DNA from: Streptomyces eurocidicus
Lineage (GTDB): Bacteria; Actinomycetota; Actinomycetes; Streptomycetales; Streptomycetaceae
Reading direction: 5' to 3'
DNA length: 64,000 nucleotides
Assembly: GCF_002891295.1 (NCBI RefSeq)
Contig: NZ_LGUI01000004.1
Coordinates: 372,001-436,000, forward strand
A model generated the notes under the pieces. The model worked only from the letters and a program-made list of their open reading frames with translations. It ran no database searches and was not told the DNA's origin. This document shows, one piece after another, positions 1 through 7,566 of the stretch; position 1 is the stretch's first letter; every line of letters begins with the position of its first letter. A program made the translations under genes and the position numbers.

Positions 1-1375
1 CGCGGAGCTGGGCGCGCACCTGGTCGGCGTCGCGCGGGGCGGCGATCCGCAGGCCGGGGACGACCTGGAGGATCGACATGTCCCACATGCCGTTGTGCGA
101 GGCGCCGTCGTCGCCGGTGACACCGGCCCGGTCCAGCACGAAGGTCACACCGCACTTGTGCAGGGCGACGTCCATCAGGACCTGGTCGAAGGCACGGTTG
201 AGGAAGGTCGCGTACACCGCGAAGACCGGGTGCAGACCGCCCGTCGCCAGACCGGCCGCCGAGGTCGCCGCGTGCTGCTCGGCGATCCCGACGTCGTAGA
301 CGCGCTCGGGGAACGCCTTGGCGAACTTGCCGAGGCCGACCGGCTGCATCATCGCGGCCGTGATGGCGACGATGTCCGCGCGCTCCTTGCCGAGCTCTAC
401 CATCTCGTCGGCGAAGACGGAGGTCCAGCTGGCGCCGGAGGAGGCGAGGGGCAGGCCGGTGTCGGGGTGGATGGCGCCGATGCCGTGGAAGCGGTCCGCC
501 TCGTTCTGCTCGGCGTGCTTGTAGCCGCGGCCCTTCTGGGTGAGGCAGTGCACCAGGACCGGGCCGCCGAAGCGCTTGGCGCGCTGCAGCGCGGACTCCA
601 GGGCCTCGATGTCGTGGCCGTCGATCGGGCCGACGTACTTCAGGCCGAGGTCCTCGAACATGCCCTGCGGGGCGATGAAGTCCTTGAGGCCCTTCTTGGC
701 GCCGTGCAGGGTCTCGTAGAGCGGCTTGCCGAGCACCGGCGTGCGCTCCAGCAGGTCCTTGCCGCGGGCCAGGAAGCGCTCGTAGCCGTCCGTGGTGCGC
801 AGGGTGGCGAGGTGGTTGGCGAGGCCGCCGATGGTGGGCTCGTAGGAGCGCTCGTTGTCGTTGACGACGATGACGAGCGGGCGGTCCTTGGCCACGGCGA
901 TGTTGTTCAGCGCCTCCCAGGCCATACCGCCGGTGAGCGCGCCGTCACCGATCACGGCGACGACGTGGTCCTTGCGGCCCAGCACCTGGTTGGCCTTGGC
1001 GAGGCCGTCGGCCCAGCCCAGGACCGTGGAGGCGTGGCTGTTCTCGATGATGTCGTGCTCGGACTCCTCGCGCGCGGGGTAGCCGGACAGGCCGCCCTTC
1101 GCCCGCAGCCGCGCGAAGTCCTGGCGGCCGGTGAGCAGCTTGTGCACGTACGACTGGTGCCCGGTGTCGAAGAGGACCTTGTCCTTCGGCGACTCGAAGA
1201 CCCGGTGCATGGCGATGGTGAGCTCGACCACCCCGAGGTTGGGCCCGAGGTGCCCACCGGTCTTCGACACGGCGTCGACGAGGAAGGTCCGGATCTCCGC
1301 GGCGAGCTGATCGAGCTGCTCCGGGCTCAGCCGGTCCAGATCGCGCGGTCCCCTGATGCGGGATAGCAGCGCCAC
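1..1375 (-). CDS. dxs: 1-deoxy-D-xylulose-5-phosphate synthase, C-terminus off the window
   Basis: Cytoplasmic thiamine-diphosphate enzyme that condenses pyruvate and glyceraldehyde-3-phosphate in the first step of the MEP isoprenoid pathway. About 458 residues from the N-terminus are visible; the rest lies beyond base 1. The product starts VALLSRIRGPRDLDRL and carries the DTGHQSY segment, the TPP motif GDGALTGG followed by NN and VVNDNE, and the transketolase central-domain segment VYDVGIAEQHAA. A GTG start at 1375 is chosen because AAGGAGG lies about 6 nt upstream. It sits downstream of xylH, separated by a terminator-like hairpin, so it probably has its own promoter in 1376-1575. Identification is firm. 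Streptomyces can carry two dxs genes, and this copy matches the one next to the xyl genes in S. coelicolor as I recall it. Confidence 0.96.
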   Translation of the reverse strand, partial: MALLSRIRGPRDLDRLSPEQLDQLAAEIRTFLVDAVSKTGGHLGPNLGVVELTIAMHRVFESPKDKVLFDTGHQSYVHKLLTGRQDFARLRAKGGLSGYPAREESEHDIIENSHASTVLGWADGLAKANQVLGRKDHVVAVIGDGALTGGMAWEALNNIAVAKDRPLVIVVNDNERSYEPTIGGLANHLATLRTTDGYERFLARGKDLLERTPVLGKPLYETLHGAKKGLKDFIAPQGMFEDLGLKYVGPIDGHDIEALESALQRAKRFGGPVLVHCLTQKGRGYKHAEQNEADRFHGIGAIHPDTGLPLASSGASWTSVFADEMVELGKERADIVAITAAMMQPVGLGKFAKAFPERVYDVGIAEQHAATSAAGLATGGLHPVFAVYATFLNRAFDQVLMDVALHKCGVTFVLDRAGVTGDDGASHNGMWDMSILQVVPGLRIAAPRDADQVRAQLR

Positions 1376-1575
1376 CCGTGCCTCCTTAAGCGTTCGAGCT
1401 GTCGAGCCTTGCCGGTCTGTCGAGTCTAATGTTCCGCCCGCGATGCGGGTGAACGGGTGCCGCGAGGTATGTCACGCGATCGGCGTAGACCGGTGGATCT
1501 TTCCCCACGGGGAGTTTCGCCGCAACCGGACAGGGTCGCGATCAAGCCCGTCCGGCGTTTGAGGACATTCGGGAA

Positions 1576-1606
1576 GGGGCGGGCAGGGGAAAACCCCACC
1601 CGCCCC
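1576..1606 (-). terminator. Hairpin downstream of xylH
   Basis: GGGGCGGG (1576-1583) pairs with CCCGCCCC (1599-1606), and an inner GGGG-AAAA-CCCC helix sits between them. It lies 20 bases past the xylH stop and likely ends the xylFGH transcript before dxs. There is no clear U-tract, as is common in Streptomyces. Confidence 0.6.
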
Positions 1607-1625
1607 CACCAGGCCCACTCGGCCC

Positions 1626-2906
1626 TCAGGCCCGCCCCGCCGTCTTCTGCGTACGCCGCGAGACCGAGTCGATCACCACCGCCGCGAGCAGCACCGCACC
1701 GGTGATCATGTACTGCACCGCCGACGCGATCCCCAGCAGCGCCATCCCGGAGGCGATGGACTGGATCACCAGCACCCCCAGCAGCGCGGACCATGTCTTG
1801 CCCCGCCCGCCGAAGAGGCTGGTGCCGCCGATGACGGCCGCCGCGATGGCGTTCATCAGCAGGCTGCCCGCGCCGGAGGACTGGTTCGCGGCGTTGATCT
1901 GCGAGGCCAGGAACATCCCGCCGAGCGCGGCCATCGTCCCGGAGAGGGCGAAGACCGAGATCCGGACGGCCGAGACATTGATACCGGCGCGCCGGGCGGC
2001 CTCGACGCTGCCGCCGAGGGCGAAGACCCTGCGCCCGTACGAGGTGCGCCGGAGCACGAGGTCCAGGGCCACCACGACGCCCAGGAAGATCACCACGGCC
2101 AGCGGCAGGCCCTTGTACTGGTTGAAGAGCCAGGCCACCACATAGGCGGGCACGGCCAGCGCCGCCGTGCGCAGCGCGATCTCGCTGAGCGGGCGGCTGG
2201 GGACGCCCGCGGCCTCGCGGCGCCGGCTGTCGCGGAGGGAGACCGCGAAGAACACGATCACGGCCACCGTCGCCAGCCCGTAGGCGGCGGAGATGTCGGT
2301 GAAGTAGTGGTTGGTGAGGCCGGCGACCAGGCCGGAGTCGTCGAGGTTGATGGTGCCGTTGGAGCCCAGCACCTGGAGCATGAGGCCGTTCCAGCCCAGC
2401 AGACCGGCCAGGGTGACCACGAAGGCGGGGACGCCGATGCGGGCGAAGAAGAAGCCGTGGAGGGCCCCGATGACGGCGCCGGAGAGGAGCGCCAGGACGA
2501 GCGCGAGCCACTCCGGCATGCCGTGGTTCACATTGAGCACGGCGAAGACGGCGGCCGCGAGCCCGCTGACCGAGCCGACGGAGAGGTCGATCTCGCCGAG
2601 GATCAGTACGAAGACGATGCCGACGGCGATCAGGCCGGTGCCGGCCGCGGTGACGAAGAGGTTGGAGAGGTTCTCCGCGCCGAGGAAGGCCGAGTCGCGC
2701 AGCTGGAAGACGATGCCGATGATGATCAGGCCGACGACGACGGGCAGCGAGCCCAGCTCGCCGCTGCGGAGCTTCCGGCCGAATTCGCTCCAGTAGCCGG
2801 CGAAGCCCTCCTCGCGGACGAGGAGGCGGGGGTCGACGGCGGGGACGGCGTCGTGGGCGGCCGCCTGGCCGTTACCGGCCGTGCCGGTGGTGTTCTCCGT
2901 GGTCAT
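1626..2906 (-). CDS. xylH: Xylose-type sugar ABC transporter permease
   Basis: Inner-membrane permease of a CUT2-family (ribose/xylose type) importer, 426 residues. After a hydrophilic N-terminus of about 50 residues come roughly ten hydrophobic segments. The family signature EIDLSVGSV sits in the centre, and SYGRRVFALGG, typical of XylH/RbsC proteins, is present. The ATG at 2906 overlaps the stop of the ATPase gene by 4 nt (ATGA), so the two are translationally coupled. Together with xylG and xylF it forms a complete importer. A longer in-frame extension exists upstream, but it is the antisense shadow of the ATPase gene. Xylose as substrate is inferred from the binding protein and the neighbouring ROK regulator. 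Confidence 0.92.
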   Translation of the reverse strand: MTTENTTGTAGNGQAAAHDAVPAVDPRLLVREEGFAGYWSEFGRKLRSGELGSLPVVVGLIIIGIVFQLRDSAFLGAENLSNLFVTAAGTGLIAVGIVFVLILGEIDLSVGSVSGLAAAVFAVLNVNHGMPEWLALVLALLSGAVIGALHGFFFARIGVPAFVVTLAGLLGWNGLMLQVLGSNGTINLDDSGLVAGLTNHYFTDISAAYGLATVAVIVFFAVSLRDSRRREAAGVPSRPLSEIALRTAALAVPAYVVAWLFNQYKGLPLAVVIFLGVVVALDLVLRRTSYGRRVFALGGSVEAARRAGINVSAVRISVFALSGTMAALGGMFLASQINAANQSSGAGSLLMNAIAAAVIGGTSLFGGRGKTWSALLGVLVIQSIASGMALLGIASAVQYMITGAVLLAAVVIDSVSRRTQKTAGRA

Positions 2907-3688
2907 TTCTTCCCCTCCGCACGGGACTGACGGCGGGTGACAGCGTTGTCGGTCGCACCGGTGATGGCGGAAATGATCTCTTCCTGGGAGGTGTGGGCCA
3001 CCTCGAAGACGCCGTTGTTGCGGCCGAGGCGGAGCACCGCGACCCGGTCGGCGACGGCCTTCACGTCGGCCATGTTGTGGCTGATGAGGATGACCCCGAG
3101 GCCGCGCTCGCGAAGGCGTTCGACCAGGTCGAGGACCTGCGCGGTCTGCTCCACGCCGAGCGCCGCGGTGGGCTCGTCGAGGATGACGACCTTGGGCTCG
3201 CCGAGCAGCGAGCGGGCGATGGCGACGGTCTGCCGCTGCCCGCCGGAGAGCGAGGCGATGGGGATCCGGACACTGGGGATCCGGATGGACAGGGTGGCGA
3301 GCAGCTCGCGGGCGCGGCGCTCCATCTCGACCTCGTCCAGCACCCCGGCGCGGACGATCTCCCGGCCGAGGAAGAGGTTGCCGACGACGTCGAGGTTGTC
3401 GCAGAGCGCGAGGTCCTGGTAGACGGTCGCGATGCCGAGCTCCTGGGCGGTGTGCGGCCGGTCGACGGTGACCGGCCGGCCCTCCCACTCGATCACCCCG
3501 TCGTCGGCGGGGCCGACCCCGGCGATGGTCTTGACCAGGGTGGACTTCCCGGCGCCGTTGTCGCCGACCAGGGCGACCACCTCGCCTGGGTGGATCTCCA
3601 GTTCCACGTCGGTGAGCGCCTGGACGGCACCGAACCGCTTGGAGATCCCGCGCAGCGCCAGCACGGGCGTAGCGGACACGTTCATCAT
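2903..3688 (-). CDS. xylG: Sugar ABC transporter ATP-binding protein
   Basis: Cytoplasmic ATPase of the XylFGH importer, about 261 residues. It is a single-ATPase-domain form, about half the length of enterobacterial XylG. Walker A reads GDNGAGKST, the signature is LSGGQRQ, and Walker B is VVILDEPTAALG, with the switch histidine in ISHNMAD. GAAGGAG runs directly into ATGATGAAC followed by GTG, so the start could be 3688, 3685 or the GTG at 3676. The gene begins 34 nt after xylF and overlaps xylH by 4 nt, consistent with one operon under the ROK regulator. Confidence 0.93.
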   Translation of the reverse strand: MMNVSATPVLALRGISKRFGAVQALTDVELEIHPGEVVALVGDNGAGKSTLVKTIAGVGPADDGVIEWEGRPVTVDRPHTAQELGIATVYQDLALCDNLDVVGNLFLGREIVRAGVLDEVEMERRARELLATLSIRIPSVRIPIASLSGGQRQTVAIARSLLGEPKVVILDEPTAALGVEQTAQVLDLVERLRERGLGVILISHNMADVKAVADRVAVLRLGRNNGVFEVAHTSQEEIISAITGATDNAVTRRQSRAEGKK

Positions 3689-3722
3689 CTCCTTCGCCGC
3701 CCGGGGGCGGCAGCTGTGGGGC

Positions 3723-4832
3723 TTACTTCAGTCCGGCCTTGTCGCACTGCGCCTTGTACTTCGCGGTGCAGATCTCGTCCAGGTTGAAGAAGCCCTCCTT
3801 GCCGACGTACTGGCCGATGTCGGCCTTGGTGAGGGCGAAGGGGGTGACGATGATGGCGGGGACCTTCTTGGCGGTGCCGCTGTCGACGGTGGACTTGGCG
3901 ACGCCGTCGAGGGCCTTGCCCCGGGCGAGGGCGACGGCCATCTCGGCCGCGGCGTCGGCCTCGGGCTTGTAGGGCTTGTAGACGCTCATGAACTGCTCGT
4001 CGGAGAGGATCCGCTGGACGGCGGAGAGCTCGGCGTCCTGGCCGGTGACCGGCGGGAGCTTGTCGAAGCCGGCGCTCTTGAGGGCGGTGATGATGCCGCC
4101 CGCCATGCCGTCGTTGGCGGAGTAGACGCCGACGATCTTGTCCTTGCCCAGCGAGGAGATGGCGCCCTTCATGTTCTCGTTGGCGTTCTCCGGCTTCCAC
4201 TCCTTGGTGTCGTACTCCTTGCCGACCTTGACCTTGCCGTCGAGGACGGAGTGGGCACCGTCCTTGTACATCTTGGCGTTGGGGTCGGTGACGGAGCCGT
4301 TCATCATGACGATCTCGCCCTTGGCGGCGTTGTCGCCGAGCTCCTTGAGCAGGGACTCGCCCTGGATCTTGCCGACGCGCTCGTTGTCGACGGAGGTGTA
4401 CGCCTTGATGGGGCCCTTGGCCAGCCGGTCGTACGCGACGACGGGGATGCCCTTGTCGTTCGCCTTCTTCACGGAGCTCGCTATCGACTTCGCGTCCACC
4501 GCGTCGACGATCAGCGCGTCGACCTTCTTGGTGATCATCGTGTCGACCTGCTGCTGCTGGACGGAGGCGTCCTGCTTGGCGTTCTCGTAGAGAACCGTGG
4601 TGTCCGAGCCCGCCAATTCCTTGATCTTCTTTTCGATCAGCGGCTTGTCGAAGCGCTCGTAACGCGCGGTCTGGTTTTCCGGCAGAAGGAGGCCGATGGT
4701 GAGCGCGGCCTTTCCTTCCTTCTTGCCGCCACCGCCGTCACCGGCTTCCTTGGCCTTCCCGCAGGCGCCGATCCCGGCGGCCATCGAAACGGCCGCCACG
4801 GCCACGGCTGCACGACGCAGATGCGTGTTCAC
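3723..4832 (-). CDS. xylF: Xylose-type sugar-binding lipoprotein
   Basis: Extracellular solute-binding lipoprotein of the CUT2 type, 369 residues from the GTG at 4832, preceded by GGGAGG with 9 nt spacing. The signal peptide ends in the lipobox AGIGAC, so Cys in that motif should be lipidated. The mature part is a periplasmic-binding-protein fold, with QTARYERFDKPL near the N-terminus, the hinge-region segment VVAYDRLA and PVTGQDAE. These resemble XylF of Streptomyces and E. coli. It is the first gene of the xylFGH operon. The upstream intergenic region carries an inverted repeat that may be the ROK operator. An alternative ATG at 4889 would put 19 extra residues before the signal peptide and is not preferred. 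Confidence 0.92.
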   Translation of the reverse strand: MNTHLRRAAVAVAAVSMAAGIGACGKAKEAGDGGGGKKEGKAALTIGLLLPENQTARYERFDKPLIEKKIKELAGSDTTVLYENAKQDASVQQQQVDTMITKKVDALIVDAVDAKSIASSVKKANDKGIPVVAYDRLAKGPIKAYTSVDNERVGKIQGESLLKELGDNAAKGEIVMMNGSVTDPNAKMYKDGAHSVLDGKVKVGKEYDTKEWKPENANENMKGAISSLGKDKIVGVYSANDGMAGGIITALKSAGFDKLPPVTGQDAELSAVQRILSDEQFMSVYKPYKPEADAAAEMAVALARGKALDGVAKSTVDSGTAKKVPAIIVTPFALTKADIGQYVGKEGFFNLDEICTAKYKAQCDKAGLK

Positions 4833-4924
4833 TTGCAGATACCTCCCTGACGAGGCCGCGTCGTTGCGGCCGAGGTGGCTGGAAGTCAACTCGGCCGCCA
4901 GAGGAGCGTCAAGAAGTAAATCCT

Positions 4925-4952
4925 TAACGAGATGGCAACGATGCCATTCGTT
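4925..4952 (-). promoter_or_regulatory. Inverted-repeat operator candidate upstream of xylF
   Basis: ATGGCA (4932-4937) and TGCCAT (4942-4947) form a perfect inverted repeat with a 4-base spacer, flanked by AACGA and TCGTT extensions that are nearly symmetric. It lies about 95 bases upstream of the xylF start, in the gap between xylF and the ROK regulator. This placement fits a regulator-binding site; binding by the neighbouring ROK protein is inferred. Confidence 0.55.
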
Positions 4953-5031
4953 ATCTGCGTGAACTCAAGATGGGGCCGCGCCGCGCCGCGAAGGCCCCTG
5001 GAAGGACCGAAAGGCGGTAGCGGCCCGCCGG

Positions 5032-6237
5032 TCAGGCGAGGGCGGGCGCGACGGTCGGCGGCAGCTGGTCCAGAAGGCTGGAATCACCCATCTCGCTGAG
5101 GACGAGCGCGAGGGCGCCCAGCACCTCGGCACGGCCGCCGAGGGCGCCCGGTACGACCTCCAACTGCCGTGCGGCGCTGGGGATCGCGTAGCGCGAGACG
5201 GATTCCCGGATGGGCCCGAGGACGAGCTCGCCGGACTCCGCGAGATCGCCGCCGAGCACGATCCGGCGGGGGTTGAGGAGGTTGCAGAGGTTGGCGACGC
5301 CACTGCCGATGTGCCGGCCGACGTCGCCGATCACACGCCGGCAGCCCGGGTCGCCGTCCTGGGCGAGCTGCACCATGCGGGCCACGGTCAGATCGGTGCC
5401 GTGGGCCGAGTGAAGGAGCGGCAGCACGTACCGGGCGGCGGTGAAGGTCTCCAGGCAGCCGCGGTTGCCGCAGCGGCAGACGGGCCCGGACTCGTCGAGG
5501 GTGATGTGCCCGATCTCCCCGGCGGTGCCACCGGGACCGCGGTAGATCTGCCCATTGATGACGAGGCCCGCGCCGACACCGCTCGCGACCTTGATGTAGG
5601 CGAGATCGGCGGCCCCGCGCCCGGCCCCCCAGACGAGCTCGCCGAGGGCGCCGAGGTTGGCGTCGTTGTCGACGTGGACGGGCACGCCGAGGCGGGCGGC
5701 GAGGTCGTCACGGGGATTGGTGCCGGCCCAGCCGGGCAGGATCGAGGTCGACCCCAGCGTGCCGCTCTCCACGTCGATGGGCCCGGGCACGCCCAGCCCC
5801 ACCCCGACGATCTTCGCCGGGTCGATCCCCGCTTCCTCGATCAGCCGCCTGACCAGCCGCTCGGCCCGGTCCAGGCCCTGCGCGGCGGAGGCGTCGACAT
5901 CGAGGGGCTCGGCGTCCTCGGCCAGCACGCGGTGGGCGAGGTTCCCGATGGCCACCCGAAGGTGTGTATGCCCGAAGTCGACACCGACGACGACCCCGGC
6001 GTCCCCGGACAGCGAGACGCTACGGGCCCGCCGCCCGCCGGCGGAGGTGGGCGTGACCTCGACGGTCCCGCCGTCCTTGAGCTCCCGCACGATATTGGAC
6101 ACGGTGGCGGCCGACAGCCCCGTGGTCCGGGCGATCTCAGCCTGGGTCAGCGAACCCGCCATGCGCACCGCGCGCACGACCCGCTCGAGATTGGCCCGGT
6201 GCAGCGACGACTGCGACCCCGGAGTCTCCACGCCCAT
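5032..6237 (-). CDS. rok7B7: ROK-family transcriptional regulator of the xyl operon (Rok7B7-like)
   Basis: DNA-binding regulator, 401 residues from the ATG at 6237, which is preceded by GGTGGGAG. An N-terminal winged helix (about residues 10-70, with LTQAEIARTTGLSAATVSNI) is followed by a ROK/sugar-kinase-like domain. That domain carries VGVDFGHTHLRVAIG, an intact zinc motif CRCGNRGCLE, and GGTAGEIGHI. Most ROK regulators sense sugars or sugar phosphates. The gene lies directly beside xylFGH, where Rok7B7 of S. coelicolor is found; that protein is reported to control xylose uptake and carbon-catabolite and antibiotic programmes. The assignment rests on synteny and family, so the symbol is probable rather than proven. 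Confidence 0.88.
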   Translation of the reverse strand: MGVETPGSQSSLHRANLERVVRAVRMAGSLTQAEIARTTGLSAATVSNIVRELKDGGTVEVTPTSAGGRRARSVSLSGDAGVVVGVDFGHTHLRVAIGNLAHRVLAEDAEPLDVDASAAQGLDRAERLVRRLIEEAGIDPAKIVGVGLGVPGPIDVESGTLGSTSILPGWAGTNPRDDLAARLGVPVHVDNDANLGALGELVWGAGRGAADLAYIKVASGVGAGLVINGQIYRGPGGTAGEIGHITLDESGPVCRCGNRGCLETFTAARYVLPLLHSAHGTDLTVARMVQLAQDGDPGCRRVIGDVGRHIGSGVANLCNLLNPRRIVLGGDLAESGELVLGPIRESVSRYAIPSAARQLEVVPGALGGRAEVLGALALVLSEMGDSSLLDQLPPTVAPALA

Positions 6238-6691
6238 CCACTCCCACCTAGACCGGACACGGCACGCCGGCCGTCCCCGCGACCGGACCACGACTCTGGG
6301 ACCCGGCCATCCATACAACATATGAACTCTAAGCTGAGCCGCCGGGGGGAGACCCCGTCAAGGTCCTTAACCACATCGAGGCCCCTATGGTACGAAAGAC
6401 GCCTTACGGAAGCGGTGGGGCGGGGACGGCTCGCTGAGGCGACGCCGGGGCCAGAAGCCCGGAGCCCGGAGCCCGGACAGCACTGTGAGGGGGGAACCGG
6501 CACCTCGGCGGCGCGCACTGCAGGGGGCCGAACGACAAGATCGCTCGTACGCCGGTCCGCGAACGAGGCCAGAGCCTGATCGGCGGCCTATGGGGGCGGG
6601 ACGCAGGCTGGGCAAGGCACGCACCTCCGCCGGCCGCTCATCCCTCCGACCCCGGCCGACAAGTGAGCCTCGTCGGCGCCTTCACGGCAAA
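6238..6691. other. Non-coding stretch upstream of the ROK gene
   Basis: No convincing gene. A short AT-richer patch near 6310-6380 (on the minus strand TTGACG, then TTAGAGT and CATATG) may hold the ROK gene promoter, but spacing is not ideal. The rest is GC-rich with no recognisable feature. It marks the left border of the accessory island. Confidence 0.5.
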
Positions 6692-6726
6692 ACTGAAGCC
6701 CTGCCAGTTCCTGGCAGGGCTTCAGT
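6692..6726 (-). terminator. Perfect 16-bp terminator hairpin overlapping the ALF fragment
   Basis: Arms at 6692-6707 (ACTGAAGCCCTGCCAG) and 6711-6726 are perfectly complementary with a TTC loop. The hairpin overlaps the end of the ALF remnant on the minus strand. That is where a terminator for the ancestral gene would sit, which suggests the terminator survived after most of the gene was lost. Confidence 0.75.
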
Positions 6727-6805
6727 TGGGTTCATGCGGCCTTGGCTCTAGGACTTTCTTGTTCGCCCGAGCCTCGAACTGACCGTCCTCAAGAAACTTC
6801 CTCAT
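6722..6805 (-). pseudogene. Remnant of an ALF-repeat protein (C-terminal fragment)
   Basis: A 27-codon frame begins MRKFLEDGQFEARANKKV. The stretch MRKFLExGQFEAR matches the second half of the first ALF repeat of the secreted ALF-only protein at 17089-17703 (MRKFLETGQFEAR). A stop codon lies eight codons upstream in frame, so only this half-repeat is preserved. It is too short to be a functional ALF protein, so I read it as a decayed relative left in the umb island. A translated short peptide cannot be excluded. Confidence 0.7.
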
Positions 6806-6809
6806 GACT

Positions 6810-7025
6810 TCACCTTGGCATATCCTTCATGACCACTTCACCTTCATGGATCCGGCAACTGTAGTGACGGCCAGGCATCTTGATCCACCGTATTAACTCA
6901 GGGCCAAAACATCCGACCTGCAGACCGACTGCCATCACAGCGGCACCCTTCCGCCCGAACGACTCAAACCCTGGCACCAGAAGTCGAGTTACCGGCCCGG
7001 ACTGGGACTTGACAAAGGAGCCGGG
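6810..7025 (-). other. Unassigned degenerate open frame
   Basis: A 71-codon frame without a good start runs just upstream of the ALF remnant. It includes VTRLLVPGFESFGRKG and WIKMPGRHYSCRIHEGEV, which look protein-like rather than random GC-rich translation. Base composition is lower in GC than the backbone. I do not recognise the family. It may be the leftover of a gene that accompanied the decayed ALF gene, or chance. Confidence 0.25.
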
Positions 7026-7046
7026 CTAAGCACGGAAACATCGGAG

Positions 7047-7091
7047 AACACCTGAGGCGGCGCCCTCTTTCGGGACACCGCCTCAGGTGTT
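7047..7091 (-). terminator. Terminator of the umbC-immunity transcript
   Basis: ACACCTGAGGCGG (7048-7060) pairs perfectly with its complement at 7078-7090 around a 17-base loop. It lies about 55 bases downstream of the immunity-candidate stop. Confidence 0.75.
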
Positions 7092-7143
7092 TCATTTTCG
7101 ACCGGGAGTACCAGATCCGGTCACTGACCCCGGAATCACCCCC

Positions 7144-7566
7144 CTAGGAGGACCTCTTGAAGGTGAAACCCTTTACGGTGTCCGCATTGAAGGGCATGCA
7201 TAGCCCGTCCCTGGCACCCTTCCCACGTATCTCCATCCACGTGCCCACGGTGGAATGGGCAGCGTCGCCAAGAAAGAGGTGAATCTCCTGGTCGCCGAGT
7301 TTAGGTTTCTTCTCAAGCGTCCAAGTCCCCTCACCGGTGAACGGATTGACAGGCTCGTGGTCATCGGAGAAACCAGCAGGAACCCCGACCGCGGTAAGCG
7401 TGCCGTCCTCACGGAAGGTCAGCCGAGCTCCCCGACTGCCGTACCAGGAGCCGACAATCTCGCTCCGTTCAGCCGAGCCGTCCGGCTCGTACAGGTAGAG
7501 GAAGGCTGCCACACCCGCCATCAGTAGCGCACCGAAGGCGGCCAGTAGTATCACGATCTTCTTCAT
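7144..7566 (-). CDS. Candidate membrane-anchored immunity protein for UmbC
   Basis: A 140-residue product with one N-terminal hydrophobic segment (about residues 3-26, ending VAAFLYLYEPDG). It is either a membrane anchor or an uncleaved signal. The exported part has a lipocalin/copper-resistance-like pattern (IVGSWYGSRGARLTFREDG, then GTWTLE and GTWMEI) and one late cysteine. Its ATG overlaps the umbC stop by 4 nt (ATGA), and a terminator follows at 7047-7091, so it is the last gene of the umbC operon. Polymorphic-toxin loci usually place the cognate immunity gene immediately after the toxin, which is the main argument here. Topology suggests neutralisation at or outside the membrane. No named immunity family is recognised. 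Confidence 0.7.
   Translation of the reverse strand: MKKIVILLAAFGALLMAGVAAFLYLYEPDGSAERSEIVGSWYGSRGARLTFREDGTLTAVGVPAGFSDDHEPVNPFTGEGTWTLEKKPKLGDQEIHLFLGDAAHSTVGTWMEIRGKGARDGLCMPFNADTVKGFTFKRSS

Noticed and set aside
95..1366. Long plus-strand open frame opposite dxs
   Set aside because: High-GC antisense shadow; translation is Val/Ala/Gly/Asp-rich without motifs, while the minus frame is clearly Dxs.
6810..7025. Transposase remnant
   Set aside because: The open frame looks protein-like, but no transposase motif, terminal inverted repeats or target duplication could be found.
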